This document shows, one piece after another, positions 60,796 through 62,703 of a stretch of 62,703 bases of DNA. Position numbers and translations under genes: made by a program. Position 1 is the stretch's first letter. Each line of letters opens with the position of its first letter. The notes below the pieces were generated by a model. The model made no database searches. It saw only the letters and a program-made list of their open reading frames with translations, and was not told the DNA's origin. Source of the DNA: Phycisphaerae bacterium. Its GTDB lineage: Bacteria > Planctomycetota > Phycisphaerae > Phycisphaerales > UBA1924. The stretch spans positions 1-62,703 of the forward strand of contig JAEUIW010000020.1 of NCBI GenBank assembly GCA_016794925.1, read 5' to 3'.

Positions 60796-61947
60796 ATGCC
60801 GCCCGCCGCCCACACATCGATCCCGATCACTCCCCTTCCCCCCATGGGCGAGGATCGGGACGCGTTGCTCGCCCGGGCCGCCGCAACCCTTTCCCAGGGC
60901 GGGCTGGTTCTGATCCCGACCGAAACCATCTATGGACTCGCCGCCTCAGCCGCGTCCGCCGCGGCGGTTCGCTCTCTGCGGCAGTTGCGCGGCAACGTCG
61001 GCGGGTCGGCGCCGACCGGACCGATCGTGTGGCACGCCCCGAGCCGCGCGGCCCTGCTCGCAGCCTGGCCGGCGCGCCAGCCCATGCACAGCCGGATCCT
61101 GGACCGTCTGTGCCCCGGCCCGGTCAGCTTCATGATCGAGATGGACCCGCCCACGCTCGCCGCCGCGCGGCGTCACCTGGGCGTCGCGGAGGGGATCATC
61201 GACGACGGAACCTCCCTGGCCGTGCGCGTCCCCGACGACGAGATCGCCCGAGCCGTGCTCGCCGCGGCGGGCCGGTGCACCGTCGTGGAGGGCATCCGCG
61301 CCGACGGCCGACCCGCCCGCGAGGCGGACCGCGCCGCCGACGGAGTCGCCGCCGCGGGTCTCGCACCCGCGCTGGTCCTGGACGGCGGCCCGGCCCGCTA
61401 CGGCGTGCCCTCGACGCTCCTGCGGCTGCACGCGGGCGGCGGGTACCGCGTCGAGCGCGAGGGCGTCCTGACCGCCGAGCGCGTGCGCGCCTCGATCGAG
61501 CGCATCATCCTGTTCGTCTGCACGGGCAACACCTGCCGGAGCCCCATGGCCGCGGCCCTCGCCGCCGATCTCGCCGACAAGCGGGCCCTCCCCGGGCAGC
61601 CGCCCGTGCGCGCCGAGAGCGCGGGCGTGGGCGCCCCGTACGGCGCGCCCCCGACGCCCGAGACCCGCGAGGCCCTGCGCCGCCTGGGCGTCGCGCCCCG
61701 CCCCGCCACCTCCCGCCCCGTCACCCCTCAGCTCATCCAGGACGCGGAGGTCGTCTACACCATGACGCGCGGCCACCGCGCCGCCCTGGCCGCCCTCGCG
61801 CCCGACCTCGCGTACAAGATCCACCTCCTCGACCCCGCCGGGACCGACATCGACGACCCCATCGGCCAGGGCCAGGAAACGTACAATCGCACCGCCGCCG
61901 CCATGCGGACGCTCATCGAGGCGCGGCTGAAGGAACTGGGCGCATGA
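60796..61947 (+). CDS. Fusion of Sua5/TsaC (YrdC) domain and YwlE-type low-MW phosphatase
   Basis: 383 residues. Residues about 20-215 are a YrdC/TsaC domain (GGLVLIPTETIYGLAA, LDRLCPGPVSFMIE, TSLAVRVPDDE, GVPSTLL), which makes threonylcarbamoyl-AMP for t6A in tRNA. Some phosphate/nucleotide-binding Lys/Arg of the family are not obvious, so the domain may be divergent. Residues about 235-383 are a low-molecular-weight phosphatase with CTGNTCRS (C242, CX5R) and the acid in DIDDPIGQ. The Thr in CTGNTCRS matches the residue giving phospho-arginine specificity in Bacillus YwlE. The stop overlaps the rpiB start. Confidence 0.88.
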   Translation: MPPAAHTSIPITPLPPMGEDRDALLARAAATLSQGGLVLIPTETIYGLAASAASAAAVRSLRQLRGNVGGSAPTGPIVWHAPSRAALLAAWPARQPMHSRILDRLCPGPVSFMIEMDPPTLAAARRHLGVAEGIIDDGTSLAVRVPDDEIARAVLAAAGRCTVVEGIRADGRPAREADRAADGVAAAGLAPALVLDGGPARYGVPSTLLRLHAGGGYRVEREGVLTAERVRASIERIILFVCTGNTCRSPMAAALAADLADKRALPGQPPVRAESAGVGAPYGAPPTPETREALRRLGVAPRPATSRPVTPQLIQDAEVVYTMTRGHRAALAALAPDLAYKIHLLDPAGTDIDDPIGQGQETYNRTAAAMRTLIEARLKELGA

Positions 61948-62405
61948 AGATCGCACTCGGCGGAGACCACCGCGGCGCCGCCGCCGCCAAGCAGCTGGCC
62001 GAGTCGCTCAAGGCCCGCGGGCACGACGTGGTCGTCGCCGGCATGCTCTCGGGCGAGACCTGCGACTACCCCATCCCCGCCCACCAGGTCGGCACCCTCG
62101 TCGCCGCGGGCAAGGCCGAGCGCGGCATCCTCATCTGCGGCACCGGCATCGGCACCTGCATCGCCGCCAACAAGGTCAAGGGCGTGCGCGCCGCGCTCGT
62201 TCACGACGAGCTCACCGCCCAGATCTCCCGCAGCCACAACGACGCCAACATCATCTGCCTGTCCGCCGACCTGCTCGGCCAGCGCCTCATCGAGAAGATC
62301 ACGGACGTCTGGCTGGTCTCGCCCTTCGAGGGCGGACGCCACGCCCGCCGCCTCCGCCGCGTCGCCGCCATGGAAGAGGGCAAGGACCCCGCGGCCACCG
62401 ACTGA
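61944..62405 (+). CDS. rpiB: Ribose-5-phosphate isomerase B
   Basis: 153 residues; ATG overlaps the preceding stop (ATGA). RpiB/LacAB signature: MKIALGGDHRGAAAA, active-site Cys in GILICGTGIGTCIAANK, and RSHNDANIICLSADLLG with the catalytic His. Interconverts ribose-5-phosphate and ribulose-5-phosphate in the cytoplasm. Same order as ywlC-ywlE-ywlF in Bacillus subtilis, with the first two fused here. Confidence 0.95.
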   Translation: MKIALGGDHRGAAAAKQLAESLKARGHDVVVAGMLSGETCDYPIPAHQVGTLVAAGKAERGILICGTGIGTCIAANKVKGVRAALVHDELTAQISRSHNDANIICLSADLLGQRLIEKITDVWLVSPFEGGRHARRLRRVAAMEEGKDPAATD

Positions 62406-62415
62406 CCGGCGCCGC

Positions 62416-62703
62416 TCACGCCCGCGTCGTCCCCGGCGGCTCAGATGCACCGGGCGCGTGCCCCGCGCCAGGTCGCGGGGTCCCCCCGGCCGCCGCACGC
62501 CGCCCAGACTCCCATCGCTCGATGGGCATCCGCGCATCGTGGATGATCGCGGTCCCGTCACCCGACGCCGTGACCAGCCGCGCCCCGTCCGGGCTGAACG
62601 CGGCGGACAAGACCCAACCCGCGTGACCCTCCAGCTTGAGCAGTTCCCGTCCCGTGGCCGCGTCCCACACCCGCGCGGTCTGGTCATCCGACGCCGTGAC
62701 CAG
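62416..62703 (-). CDS. WD40-repeat protein, 3' end only
   Basis: Open on the minus strand from the window edge to a stop at 62416 (95 codons). It contains two WD40-type blades: VTASDDQTARVWDAATG then LEGHAGWVLSAAFSPDG followed by LVTASGDGTAIIHDA. The last about 35 residues are Gly/Pro/Ala-rich. In planctomycetes such repeats often end long WD40 or kinase-WD40 proteins; the N-terminal part is outside the window. Convergent with rpiB, with stops 11 bases apart. Confidence 0.85.
   Translation of the reverse strand: MVTASDDQTARVWDAATGRELLKLEGHAGWVLSAAFSPDGARLVTASGDGTAIIHDARMPIERWESGRRAAAGGTPRPGAGHAPGASEPPGTTRA

Overview
The window is a high-GC chromosomal segment of a planctomycete, most likely class Phycisphaerae. 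The inference rests on four things. Several secreted proteins end in a double EF-hand, dockerin-like module finishing in Gly-Cys (the GC-type dockerin anchor). Two proteins have PEP-CTERM-like tails of the PVPAPG / RRRR kind. An ECF sigma factor is overlapped by a Ser/Thr kinase-TPR gene. A membrane protein carries a CDACGYDM zinc ribbon. No rRNA, CRISPR array or intact transposase was seen.

Layout. 1-3206: 3'-truncated AsmA-like giant protein with a poly-glycine tract. 3587-6046: three-gene operon with a Cys-rich secreted peptide, an anchored unknown, and a MauE/DoxX-pseudopilin fusion. 6321-9919: translation/secretion cluster tRNA-Thr, tuf, rpmG, tRNA-Trp, secE, nusG (all minus), not followed by rplK. 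10208-26261: block of secreted GC-dockerin proteins (DUF1028-like, hydrolase-beta-helix, C39-like, phytase-esterase-like), interrupted by a sugar isomerase-like gene and a sigma factor/two-kinase operon. 26265-30515: GH78 rhamnosidase-esterase fusion. 30666-34315: low-complexity and membrane proteins, including three tandem small one-helix paralogues. 34367-43681: housekeeping and carbohydrate genes (glycogen-debranching-like enzyme, guaB, two TlpA-like thioredoxins, truB, ArnT-like glycosyltransferase, PAP2 phosphatase).

43697-55300 looks like an acquired or remodelled region that starts at a tRNA-Ser gene. It holds a frameshifted recombinase-associated helper, a TPR protein, a truncated heavy-metal RND adaptor, a TolC-like protein, a secreted two-repeat protein, and a complete MacAB-like ABC export set (adaptor, ATPase, two permeases). 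Two small Cys-containing secreted proteins mark the heads of its two halves. The conserved chromosome resumes at 55303 with a GT-C-like membrane protein and a DprE1/DprE2-like pair, then two paralogous PEP-CTERM proteins, a Sua5-YwlE-type fusion followed by rpiB, and the 3' end of a WD40 gene.

Coupling is frequent: ATGA or GTGA overlaps join sigma-kinase, adaptor-ATPase-permease, DprE1-DprE2, Sua5/YwlE-RpiB and the 31.5-33.2 kb pair. At least four genes or gene remnants carry single-base indels in short C/G runs. That raises the possibility of residual homopolymer errors in the assembly and is flagged where relevant.
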